Shown here one piece after another: positions 24,253-32,339 of a stretch of DNA of 49,946 nucleotides. The DNA is from Acidobacteriota bacterium (lineage in GTDB: Bacteria; Acidobacteriota; Terriglobia; Acidiferrales; UBA7541). A program made the translations under genes and the position numbers. The stretch lies in assembly GCA_021832085.1 (NCBI GenBank), contig JAKBLM010000028.1, forward strand, positions 1-49,946, in the 5' to 3' direction. The notes beneath the pieces were generated by a model that ran no database searches, was not told where the DNA came from, and saw only the letters and a list, made by a program, of their open reading frames with translations. How positions within the stretch are numbered: the first letter of the stretch is position 1; every line of letters starts with the position of its first letter.

Positions 24253-25494
24253 ATGCGGATCGCTCTCGGAGTGACGGGCGGCGTGGCCGCCTACAAGGCC
24301 GCCGAACTGGTGCGCCGGTTGCAGCAGGAGAATTTTGACGTCGAAGTGGTGATGACGCGCGGGGCCGAGCAATTCGTTCGGCCGCTGACTTTCGCGGCAC
24401 TCACCGGCCACAAGGTGATCACCGGGATGTTCGGCGAAACGTCGGGCGAGCCGGCGAACGTCGAGAGCGCGATCGAGCACATCGCCGTGGCGCAGCGAAT
24501 CGATCTGCTGCTGGTGGCTCCGGCGACCGCCGACGTGCTGGCCAAGCTCGCCGCGGGAATCGCCGACGATTTCCTTACCACGTTGTACCTGGCCACGAAG
24601 GCGCCGGTCGTGGTGGCTCCGGCAATGAATGTCAACATGTGGGAGCATGCAGCGACACGGGAGAACGTGGCGCGGCTGCAGGCGCGCGGAGCGCACGTGG
24701 TCGAGCCCGAGGAAGGCTACCTGGCCTGCGGAATGACCGGCGCGGGGCGCCTGGCGAGCGTGGACTCGATCCTGCAAACCGTGCGTGAGGCGTTGAAGGT
24801 GCGGCGCGATCTCGCGGGCGAAACGGTGCTGGTGACCGCCGGGCCCACCTGCGAGGATATCGATCCGGTTCGCTACCTGACGAACCGGTCGTCGGGCCGG
24901 ATGGGCTACGCGGTGGCCGAGGCGGCACACGAGCGCGGTGCGTCGGTGATCCTGGTGACGGGCCCGACGGCGCTCGAGATTCCCCCAGGTGTCGAATGCG
25001 TGCGGGCGCGGAGCGCCGAGGACATGAGCCGGGCCGTGGGCCAGCATTTGGATCGCGCGACGATCGTCGTAATGGCGGCAGCGGTGGCCGATTACCGGCC
25101 AACGCAGAAGCATCCGCAGAAGGTGAAGCGCGGGGCGCCGAGCCTGGCGCTGGAACTGGAAATGACGCCCGACATTCTGAGCGAAATCGGTGCGCGGAAG
25201 GACGGCCGGATCGTCGTGGGCTTTGCCGCGGAAACCGAGCGGCTGGCCGAGCACGCACGGCGGAAGCTTTCGGCCAAGCCGGTGGACCTGATCGTGGCGA
25301 ACGACGTGACGCAGCGGGACGCCGGGTTCGACGTGGACACGAACGTGGTTACGCTGCTTTCGCGCGACGGACGGGAGAAGGCGCTGCCGCGGATGACCAA
25401 GCGCGAAGTGGCCGAGCATATTTTCGACGAAGTGTTGCGGCTGAAAACGACAGGCAAGAAGGCTCATGGACGAGCAAAAGCTGGCCAAGCTTGA
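24253..25494 (+). CDS. coaBC: Bifunctional phosphopantothenoylcysteine synthetase/decarboxylase
   Basis: Catalyses two steps of coenzyme A synthesis. The N-terminal flavin-dependent CoaC part (about 1-185) has LGVTGGVAAYKAAELVRRL, the active-site His in EHIAVAQ, PAMNVNMW and the catalytic Cys in GYLACGMTGAGRL. The C-terminal CoaB part (about 190-400) has TAGPTCEDIDPVRYLTNRSS and VMAAAVADYRP. 413 residues, normal length. ATG 24253 follows a GAGGCG ribosome binding site, 96 nt after rpoZ. Its last 29 nt overlap the UDG gene in another frame. Confidence 0.96.
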   Translation: MRIALGVTGGVAAYKAAELVRRLQQENFDVEVVMTRGAEQFVRPLTFAALTGHKVITGMFGETSGEPANVESAIEHIAVAQRIDLLLVAPATADVLAKLAAGIADDFLTTLYLATKAPVVVAPAMNVNMWEHAATRENVARLQARGAHVVEPEEGYLACGMTGAGRLASVDSILQTVREALKVRRDLAGETVLVTAGPTCEDIDPVRYLTNRSSGRMGYAVAEAAHERGASVILVTGPTALEIPPGVECVRARSAEDMSRAVGQHLDRATIVVMAAAVADYRPTQKHPQKVKRGAPSLALELEMTPDILSEIGARKDGRIVVGFAAETERLAEHARRKLSAKPVDLIVANDVTQRDAGFDVDTNVVTLLSRDGREKALPRMTKREVAEHIFDEVLRLKTTGKKAHGRAKAGQA

Positions 25495-26302
25495 GGCCTG
25501 GCTGCGCTATTACGAAGACATTGGGATCGGCTCGTTTTACACGGGGCGGGCGGTGAAGCGGCCTGGTGCGAGCAAGGCAAAGGAGCCGGCGGTTCGGCGT
25601 CCCTCGCGAACAGATTCCGCCACGCAGCAACCGGCGGCGGCCGAGGCCGCGAGAGAAGCCGAGCTGATCGCCATCGCGAGCGGAACATCGCTTTTCGAGG
25701 AGGTCCAGCGGATCGAGGGGGACACGCTCGAACAGATTCGCGCCGACATCGGCGACTGCACTCGTTGCAAGCTGCACAAATCGCGACATCGGATCGTTTT
25801 CGGCGACGGCAATCCGCGCGCGAAACTGGTTTTCGTCGGCGAGGGCCCGGGCGAGGAAGAAGATCGGCAAGGATTGCCGTTCGTCGGGCGGGCCGGGAAA
25901 CTGCTGACGCAGATGATCGAGGCGATGGGCCTCGAACGCGGGGACGTCTATATCTGCAACGTAGTCAAGTGCCGACCGCCGAACAACCGCACACCGGAAC
26001 GGGATGAAATTGACACGTGCCAGCCGTTTCTCGACCGGCAACTGGCGGTGATTCAGCCGAAGGTGATCGTTTGCCTGGGCAACGTTGCGGCGCAAGCGCT
26101 GCTCGGGACGGGCGAGCCGATGTCGCGTGTGCGCGGCAAGTGGTTTCGCTGGCGCGGGACGAAAATGCTGCCCACCTATCACCCCGCCTATTTGCTCCGC
26201 AACCCGAACGCCAAGAAGATCGTGTGGGAAGATCTCCAGAAGGTGATGGCGGAACTCGGGCTGGAAGCGCCGAAGAAAAGCACGCGAAAGACGAAGTCGT
26301 AG
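25466..26302 (+). CDS. Family-4 uracil-DNA glycosylase (iron-sulfur)
   Basis: Removes uracil from DNA. 278 residues: about 85 N-terminal residues of low conservation, then the catalytic domain with GEGPGEEEDRQGLPFVGRAG (motif A) and YHPAYLLRNP (motif B). Cys98, Cys101, Cys169 and Cys185 have exactly the spacing (3, 68, 16) of the four 4Fe-4S ligands of the Thermotoga enzyme as I recall it (14, 17, 85, 101), so the cluster should be present. ATG 25466 is preceded by AAGAAGG inside coaBC; the 29-nt overlap suggests coupled translation. Last gene of the long operon. Confidence 0.94.
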   Translation: MDEQKLAKLEAWLRYYEDIGIGSFYTGRAVKRPGASKAKEPAVRRPSRTDSATQQPAAAEAAREAELIAIASGTSLFEEVQRIEGDTLEQIRADIGDCTRCKLHKSRHRIVFGDGNPRAKLVFVGEGPGEEEDRQGLPFVGRAGKLLTQMIEAMGLERGDVYICNVVKCRPPNNRTPERDEIDTCQPFLDRQLAVIQPKVIVCLGNVAAQALLGTGEPMSRVRGKWFRWRGTKMLPTYHPAYLLRNPNAKKIVWEDLQKVMAELGLEAPKKSTRKTKS

Positions 26303-26343
26303 TTTCGGCATCGACGGCGCAACGGAATTCCCTAAAAAGAGAT

Positions 26344-26480
26344 GGCTCGTGGTTCGTGTCTCGTGATCCGTGTGTAGCGCCGAGCGACGGCTTCGCATGG
26401 GCGCTGCCGCTGAGGCGGCTGCGGAAGTTGCCGCACGGGCACAGCGAAGTGGACGGATCACGACCGACGGGCCACGAGCC
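26344..26480. repeat. 137-bp inverted-repeat element (MITE- or ncRNA-like)
   Basis: Two 28-nt arms (26344-26371 and 26453-26480) are inverted repeats of each other at 23 of 28 positions, the outer 9 and the inner 11 base pairs being perfect. The 81-nt spacer folds further (gccgc 26406-26410 with gcggc 26415-26419 inside a cttcgc / gcggaag stem). A T-run follows at 26485-26490, so the structure could also end transcription of the long operon. A relative of the left arm lies at 69-92. It sits alone in the 207-nt gap between UDG and the EamA gene. Confidence 0.6.
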
Positions 26481-26509
26481 GCGGATTTTTGCCCTATGAT
26501 CTATGGCCG

Positions 26510-27382
26510 ATGCTGCCAAGCGTGATTCTCGGTTTAGTCGCAGCGGTGAGCTGGGGCGTGGCCGATTTCGTGGCGCGCTACACGGCGCGCGAAATCGGCG
26601 CCTATCGCAGTCTGTTTTTCATGCAGGCATTCGGACTGGGGCTCTTGAGCGCGGTCTACTGGGCGGGAGACCCGAAAACGGCATCGCATGCGCCGGCCGT
26701 GGCCTGGGACTGGGCGGCCGTGGCCGGGATCCTGAGCGCGGCGGCTGTGCTGGCGCTCTACCGGTCTTTCGAGGTGGGCACACTGGCCGTGGTGGCGCCG
26801 ATTTCCGCGGGGTATCCGGCACTGACGGCGCTGCTTTCGATCGGGAGCGGCGAACGGGTGAGCGCGGCGCGATGGGTGGGCATCGGGTTGGTGCTGGTAG
26901 GAGTGGCGTTGACAGTGGGCGCGGCGAAGAGCCCGGAGACGGACAACGGTAAGGGGACGCAGAACCCTCGGGCGGGGATCGGCTGGGCGCTGGCGGCGGC
27001 GATGGGCTTCGGCGTGATGTTCTGGGTGCTCGGATTTCACGTGGTGCCCGCGCTGGGTGGACTGCTCTCGGTGTGGGTGGTGCGGCTGGTGGCGACGCTG
27101 GCGCTGGGCGTGATGGCGTGGCCAGCTCGGCAAAGCCTGCAATTGCCGCGCGGGAGCGTATTCTGGATGGTGATGGCGATCGGGATTCTCGACGTCTGCG
27201 CTTACCTGGCGAATAATTTCGGGGTGGAATTTCATCACGTCTCGATCGTGACGGTGCTGGCATCGCTCTATGCGGCGGTGACGGTGGTGCTGGCGGCGGC
27301 GGTGCTGCGGGAAAAGCTGAACGGGAAGCAGTGGGTGGGAATTGCGCTGATTTTTCTGGGCGTGATCGTGCTTTCCGCCTGA
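26510..27382 (+). CDS. EamA/DMT-family transporter
   Basis: Inner-membrane transporter of the drug/metabolite superfamily. 290 residues with about ten hydrophobic segments in two EamA repeats; the first starts SVILGLVAAVSWGVADFVAR, the second GIGWALAAAMGFGVMFWVLG, and the chain ends with the typical LREKLNGKQWVGIALIFLGV. Substrate cannot be told from sequence. I start at ATG 26510; an upstream TTG at 26489 is possible but abuts the repeat element. Confidence 0.85.
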   Translation: MLPSVILGLVAAVSWGVADFVARYTAREIGAYRSLFFMQAFGLGLLSAVYWAGDPKTASHAPAVAWDWAAVAGILSAAAVLALYRSFEVGTLAVVAPISAGYPALTALLSIGSGERVSAARWVGIGLVLVGVALTVGAAKSPETDNGKGTQNPRAGIGWALAAAMGFGVMFWVLGFHVVPALGGLLSVWVVRLVATLALGVMAWPARQSLQLPRGSVFWMVMAIGILDVCAYLANNFGVEFHHVSIVTVLASLYAAVTVVLAAAVLREKLNGKQWVGIALIFLGVIVLSA

Positions 27383-27403
27383 GTTGATGGATGGTTGGGT
27401 GCA

Positions 27404-28132
27404 ATGACGAAGCTCTACACGAAGTGGGCTTGGGTCTATCGCGACATGTACCGATCGATTTTCGACTACAGGAAGCAGTTTCTGCGGTTCAAATCGATTC
27501 TCGAAAAGTATGGCTGCAGGAGTGTGCTGGAGCTCGGATGCGGTGCGGGCAACCTGGCGCCCTATTTTCTGTCGGCGGGATATCAGTACACGGGCGTTGA
27601 TGTCGCGGAGGAGATGGTGGCCATTGCCCGACAAGAACATCCGGACGCGCGCTTCCTACAAGGGGATATGCGGCGATTTTCCGTGCCCGGAAAGGTCGAT
27701 GGCGTTCTAGTGGCCGGTAGGAGCTTTGCGTATATGACCGGAAACCGAGATGTGCTGGCGGCGCTTGGATCAATGCGCAAGGCCCTGAAACCGAATGGCA
27801 TTCTCATTGTTGATGCCTTCGATGCGGCGGGCATCTTCACAAGTTTCCGGGAGAGAATGCAAGAGGACGTCCGATACGAGGGGCGAAGGTTTGTCAGGGA
27901 GTCCAGACTGTCAAAAAACCTCGAGGGCGGCTGGACCTGGAACTGGGACGCCCGATACGTGGTTCACGACGGCGGGAAGAAGTTGAGCTTTCGCGAGCGC
28001 TCGGTACTTCGGGCGTTCACCCCGGATGAATTGCGGCTCTTTCTGGCGCTGGCGAGGTTCGAGACGCTGCGGATCAGCAGGCGAGGGGTCACGCTGTTGG
28101 CTGTGGGGCGGAGAACGCAGTCACGGGGTTGA
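27404..28132 (+). CDS. Class I SAM-dependent methyltransferase
   Basis: A 242-residue cytoplasmic protein with a Rossmann-type methyltransferase fold: motif I VLELGCGAGNLAPYF, motif II GVDVAEEMVAIARQ, HPDARFLQGDMRRF and LKPNGILIVDAFD. It falls among small-molecule methyltransferases of the Methyltransf_25/11 type; acceptor unknown. ATG 27404 lies 21 nt after the EamA stop, with only weak ribosome-binding sequence. G+C looks lower (about 52-62 % per line sampled) than most neighbours, a weak hint of later acquisition. Confidence 0.85.
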   Translation: MTKLYTKWAWVYRDMYRSIFDYRKQFLRFKSILEKYGCRSVLELGCGAGNLAPYFLSAGYQYTGVDVAEEMVAIARQEHPDARFLQGDMRRFSVPGKVDGVLVAGRSFAYMTGNRDVLAALGSMRKALKPNGILIVDAFDAAGIFTSFRERMQEDVRYEGRRFVRESRLSKNLEGGWTWNWDARYVVHDGGKKLSFRERSVLRAFTPDELRLFLALARFETLRISRRGVTLLAVGRRTQSRG

Positions 28133-28172
28133 CAACGGCCACGGAGGATTGCGTTTTGTAACTTGGCGGGCT

Positions 28173-28190
28173 CACAGCCTGAAGGCTGTG
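28173..28190. repeat. REP-like palindrome, CACAGCC type
   Basis: Perfect 8-bp stem cacagcct / aggctgtg around a 2-nt loop, followed by ccacc. It is related to the palindromes at 3212 and 5554 by stem sequence but has a different loop and no GTAG. It lies in the 271-nt gap before priA, which holds no other recognisable feature. Confidence 0.5.
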
Positions 28191-28403
28191 CCACCAAAAC
28201 CACTACAGGATTGAAAGCGATCTATGTGCTCGGTCCCGAGGAACAAGGCGGGAATCGTTCCCGAAGAGGCAGGCAAAACAATTGCGGAGTGCACGCGCTA
28301 TGGGAACGGAGCCTTGGCTGGGGCGGTGGGAGTCGACTGATAGACTAAGAGCTTTTCCAGCCGTTCGGAAGCGCAGGTTTGCCTGCACGATGCGGGCGCA
28401 AAG

Positions 28404-30842
28404 ATGAGCGAACGATACTGCGACGTGGCGCTGCCGGTGCCGCTTCGGCGGCTCTTCACCTACCGCGTGCCGGCACAGCTTGCGCCGGCCGTGGAGGTGG
28501 GAACGAGGGTGGTGGTGCCGTTCCGGAACCGGGTGCTGGTGGGCGTGGTGCTGGAAATGCGGGACCAGCCACCCGAAACCGGAAAAATCAAGGCCATTCT
28601 CGACGCTCCCGACCTGATTCCAGCGCTGACGGAAAACGTGGTGAGGCTGGGGAGGTGGGTCGCCGAATATTACCTGGCGCCGCCGGGCGAGGTGTTTCGC
28701 GCGGTGCTGCCGCCGGCGGTGGAAATTCGGCGCGAGCGGCATTTCACCATTACGGAAGCAGGGCGCGAGCGGCTGCGCGCGGCGACGGGTGAAGACGGCA
28801 ACGAACCCGCAGCGGAACGTGCGGACATGGCGATGCTGCGGCAAATCGCAAAGGCCGGAGGCGAAATTACAGGCTCGCGGCTGGCCCGGCTGGCTGGGCA
28901 GGAAGACACCGAAGCCACGATCGAGCGGCTGATGGCGCGCAAGCTGGTGGAGATGCACGAGACGGCGGAACGGCGGCGGGCGCGTGGACAGAAAATCGTC
29001 GCGTGGAAAGGACAGGCGGAGGCCGGAGGCGAAAAAGAAGAGCGGCTCAGGGAAATCTTGCTGGCGGCCGGAGCGTTGCCGCTGACCGAAGCGGCGCGGC
29101 AGGCGGGGATGAGTTCGGCCGCGATCCAACGGCTCGAACGCACGAGCAAACTGGAAAGCTGGGAAGAAGCCATTGGGGCGGAGACGGAAACGATCGATCC
29201 GGACGAGTTCGCGCCGGTTCGACGGCTCACCGAAGGACAGGAGCAAGCACTGGGGGAGATTCGCGGCTGGATCGATGGCGGGACGTTTCAGACGGGGCTG
29301 CTCTACGGCGCGACGGGCAGCGGAAAAACGGAGGTGTATCTGCGTGCGGTGGCAGCGGCGCTCGAGCGGGGAAGCGGAGCGATCCTGCTGGTGCCGGAAA
29401 TCGCGCTGACCTACGGCGTGGGACGGCAGGCGCGGGCACGATTTGGCGACCGGGTGGCCGTGCTGCACAGTTCGCTGCCGGACGGGGAACGGGCGCGGGC
29501 ATGGTGGCGCATCCGGCGCGGGGAAGCGCCGGTGGTGGTGGCGACGCGACTGGGCGTCTTCGCGCCGGTGCCGCGGCTGGGGCTGATGGTGGTCGACGAG
29601 GAGCAGGAGGCGAGTTACAAGCAGGAAGAGACGCCGCGCTACAACGGTCGCGACACGGCCGTGATGCGCGCCAAGCTGGAAAACGCGACCGTGGTGCTGG
29701 GCTCGGCCACGCCTGCGCTCGAAAGCTACCAGCACGCACGGGAAGGGAAATACCGGCTGCTCGAACTGGGCGGCCGCGTGGCCGGGCGGCCGCTGGCGCG
29801 GGTGGACGTGGTGGATCTGCGGGCCGATTTTCAGGAGGCGCAGCGGGCGCTGCCGCTTTCGCGCGTACTTGTACAGGGGATTCACGAGTGCCTGGAGAAA
29901 GGGGCGCAAGCGCTGGTGCTGATCAACCGGCGCGGGTATTCGTGGTTTGTGATGTGCCGGGCGTGCGGGGCGACGATCGAGTGCGTCAACTGCAGTATCG
30001 CGCTCACCTACCACAAGCGGCGCGACAGGCTGGTGTGCCACTACTGCGGCTATTCGATGCGCGTGCCGGCGCGGTGCCCGAAGTGCAGCTCGGAATACCT
30101 GCACTATTTTGGCGAAGGGGCCGAGCGGATCGAGGAGTATCTGCGGGAGGAATTCCGGCACGCACGGATAGCGCGACTCGACCGGGACACGGCGCGGTCG
30201 CGGCAGGTGTACCGGCGGGTGCTGGGCGATTTCGCGCGAGGCGAGATCGACATTCTGGTGGGCACGCAGATGGTGGCGAAAGGGCACGATTTTCAGCGCG
30301 TGACGCTGGTAGGGGTGGTCGGTGCCGATCGCGCGCTCGCCGTGCCGGATTTTCGCGCGGCCGAGCGGGCGTTTCAGCTGCTGACGCAGGTGGCAGGGCG
30401 CGCGGGGCGAGGCGAACTACCGGGGCGCGTGCTGGTGGAAAGCTACCATCCCGAGCACTACGCGATTCAGCACGCCGCGCGGCAGGACTATCCGGGTTTC
30501 TTCGAGCAAGAGGTGCGGTTTCGGCGGCTGATGCACTATCCGCCGTTTGCAGCACTGGCGAACGTTGTGGTGCGCGACCGCGACCTCGACCGCGTACTCG
30601 GATGGACGCGGGCGATCGCCGGCTATTTCAAGCGATGCGAAGAGGCGGGATTGAAGGTGCTGGGGCCAGCGCCGGCGCCACTTGCCCGGCTCAAGCGAGA
30701 ACACAGGTTTCAGCTGCTGCTGAAGTCGCCGCGACGGTCGACGCTGGTGTGGGCGCTGGCGGGCTGCGTGGCTTTTTGCGCGGAGAAAGAGATCCCCGAA
30801 ACGGCTGTGCTGGTGGACGTGGACCCGGTCAGCTTGATGTAG
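28404..30842 (+). CDS. priA: Primosomal protein N' (replication restart helicase PriA)
   Basis: Superfamily 2 3'-5' helicase that restarts stalled replication forks. 812 residues: N-terminal 3'-DNA-binding domain (CDVALPVPLRRLFTYRVP), winged helix, helicase lobe 1 with Walker A GATGSGKTE (302-310) and DEEQ (398-401), GSATPALESY, and helicase lobe 2 (GTQMVAKGHDFQRVTLVGVV, then QVAGRAGRG). Eight Cys at 518, 521, 527, 530, 545, 548, 558 and 561 make the two zinc sites. The usual DEEH box has Gln in place of His here. Convergent with the radical SAM gene 57 nt away. Confidence 0.96.
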   Translation: MSERYCDVALPVPLRRLFTYRVPAQLAPAVEVGTRVVVPFRNRVLVGVVLEMRDQPPETGKIKAILDAPDLIPALTENVVRLGRWVAEYYLAPPGEVFRAVLPPAVEIRRERHFTITEAGRERLRAATGEDGNEPAAERADMAMLRQIAKAGGEITGSRLARLAGQEDTEATIERLMARKLVEMHETAERRRARGQKIVAWKGQAEAGGEKEERLREILLAAGALPLTEAARQAGMSSAAIQRLERTSKLESWEEAIGAETETIDPDEFAPVRRLTEGQEQALGEIRGWIDGGTFQTGLLYGATGSGKTEVYLRAVAAALERGSGAILLVPEIALTYGVGRQARARFGDRVAVLHSSLPDGERARAWWRIRRGEAPVVVATRLGVFAPVPRLGLMVVDEEQEASYKQEETPRYNGRDTAVMRAKLENATVVLGSATPALESYQHAREGKYRLLELGGRVAGRPLARVDVVDLRADFQEAQRALPLSRVLVQGIHECLEKGAQALVLINRRGYSWFVMCRACGATIECVNCSIALTYHKRRDRLVCHYCGYSMRVPARCPKCSSEYLHYFGEGAERIEEYLREEFRHARIARLDRDTARSRQVYRRVLGDFARGEIDILVGTQMVAKGHDFQRVTLVGVVGADRALAVPDFRAAERAFQLLTQVAGRAGRGELPGRVLVESYHPEHYAIQHAARQDYPGFFEQEVRFRRLMHYPPFAALANVVVRDRDLDRVLGWTRAIAGYFKRCEEAGLKVLGPAPAPLARLKREHRFQLLLKSPRRSTLVWALAGCVAFCAEKEIPETAVLVDVDPVSLM

Positions 30843-30899
30843 GGAACGAGGCCGATCTATCGGTACCGACACCTGCCTGCCCGCCATGAAAAACGCGGG

Positions 30900-32135
30900 T
30901 CAGGCCTCCTTGCGCTTGCGGTAGGAATGGGTCGAGGCCGGTCCGGTTGCCGTGCGCCTGAAGGCTGGGCCTGAAGAAAAAACGGGGTGGCCAGCCAGCT
31001 CGGACGGCTGCGACAACGGCAGGCCGCGCGAGGGCAGCGGGCGGTTCTCTCGAAAAGATTCGGGATCGAGACGGATCTGGACCAAGGACGTTGGCCGCTT
31101 GGGGGAGCGGGCGCGCCAGCGGGAAGGTTCCTGAGAGCCGGAGCGGAAGAAAGCGGCGATCCGGCCGATGGCGATCGAGCCGGCGACGAAGTGGCCGACG
31201 CGTAGCGGGCCCGCGAGGGAAATCCGGCGCATCGAGTGTAACGCGGCGCTGGCCGCGCAACCACACTGGGAACAATCGGGTGAGCCGCCGAAGACACAAG
31301 GCTCGACGTGCGTTTGCAGATCGGCCGAATAATTTGCCGACATTTTGGCGAAGAGGCAGTCGCCGGGATCGCTCGGCGGACGGAGAAAAGCGCTGGCAGT
31401 GCCTTCGTTGAAAGACAACTTTGGATAGCGGCGGGCGAGCGCAGGCAGGTCGCGCGCAACCATTTCGCGATCGGCGGAACTGAGGGTTTCGGGGCTATGC
31501 TCGCCGCGCTGGGGAGAATAGAGACTGAACCAGATACGGTTGACCTCGGGACGCGCACTCCAAAAGGAAACATACTCTTCGAGATAGCCAGGCCGTTCGA
31601 GCATCGGCTTGATGATTACACAGTGAACGTTCACCGTGCGGCCGGCGATGTTTCGAAGGATGCGCTCGTAGGTGGCGGGCTTGCGGCGCACGTCGTGGTG
31701 CTCGGGCAAGCCATCGACCGAGACGGCTACGCGGACGCGGGGCAGGGACATCCATTCGAGAGGAATGGGAATCACCCCGCTGGTGACCACGAGCGTCATA
31801 ATTCCGCGCCGGCTGAGGGCAGGGAGGATTTGGCCGAGCTCGCGATGACGGACGAGCGGCTCGCCACCGACCAGCGAGACGTGGAGCGGCTTGTGGCGAT
31901 CGACCAGGGCGAGCACGCCGGCAACGAGCGCGTCGCCGCGGAGGTCGCTCAGCTCGCGGAGCGTTGTTCCGCCACCGAGGTGCGATTCGCCGTAGGCGTA
32001 GCAGCCGGGGCAACGGAGGGGGCACTCGCGCGTGACCTCGATCGAAAGCATGGGCGCCCTCCCGGCAAGAATTTTCCGCCACGCGGAGAGGACGTCGCCC
32101 GCGGTGATGCTCGCATTTGCCGCAGGAACGCTCAT
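30900..32135 (-). CDS. Radical SAM protein of unknown function
   Basis: A 411-residue enzyme that should bind a 4Fe-4S cluster through Cys38, Cys42 and Cys45 (ECPLRCPGC, CX3CX2C) and cleave S-adenosylmethionine; VSLVGGEPLV and VAVSVDGLPEHHD are further family motifs. A second Cys group, PCVFGGSPDCSQCGC (about 281-295), resembles a SPASM/auxiliary-cluster region. A hydrophobic stretch follows (LRVGHFVAGSIAIGRIAAFF, about 311-330). The last 80 residues are basic, low-complexity and unlike the rest, so a frameshift or poorly conserved tail is possible. It is not obviously tied to its neighbours (M50 protease upstream, priA convergent). ATG 32135 lacks a clear ribosome binding site. Confidence 0.8.
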   Translation of the reverse strand: MSVPAANASITAGDVLSAWRKILAGRAPMLSIEVTRECPLRCPGCYAYGESHLGGGTTLRELSDLRGDALVAGVLALVDRHKPLHVSLVGGEPLVRHRELGQILPALSRRGIMTLVVTSGVIPIPLEWMSLPRVRVAVSVDGLPEHHDVRRKPATYERILRNIAGRTVNVHCVIIKPMLERPGYLEEYVSFWSARPEVNRIWFSLYSPQRGEHSPETLSSADREMVARDLPALARRYPKLSFNEGTASAFLRPPSDPGDCLFAKMSANYSADLQTHVEPCVFGGSPDCSQCGCAASAALHSMRRISLAGPLRVGHFVAGSIAIGRIAAFFRSGSQEPSRWRARSPKRPTSLVQIRLDPESFRENRPLPSRGLPLSQPSELAGHPVFSSGPAFRRTATGPASTHSYRKRKEA

Positions 32136-32339
32136 TACTCGATTGGATGCCGAGGGGTGTTTCGCAGATGCTCATCGTGGGGCGAGGCGGCATGAGCGGC
32201 GCCGCGACGATGGGCAGGCGGGAAAACGGACGAGAAAACAAAGTAGAGAAGCAGGGATTGGACGGGCAGCGGGACGACGCAGGCACGAACGGAAGGCGCT
32301 TGCTCTTGCCGGAGTGCGGGGAAGCGGCCTTCGTCGCGG

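Noticed and set aside
28203..30287. Minus-strand open frame of about 690 codons opposite priA
   Set aside because: Arg/Pro/His-rich shadow of priA with no family motif.
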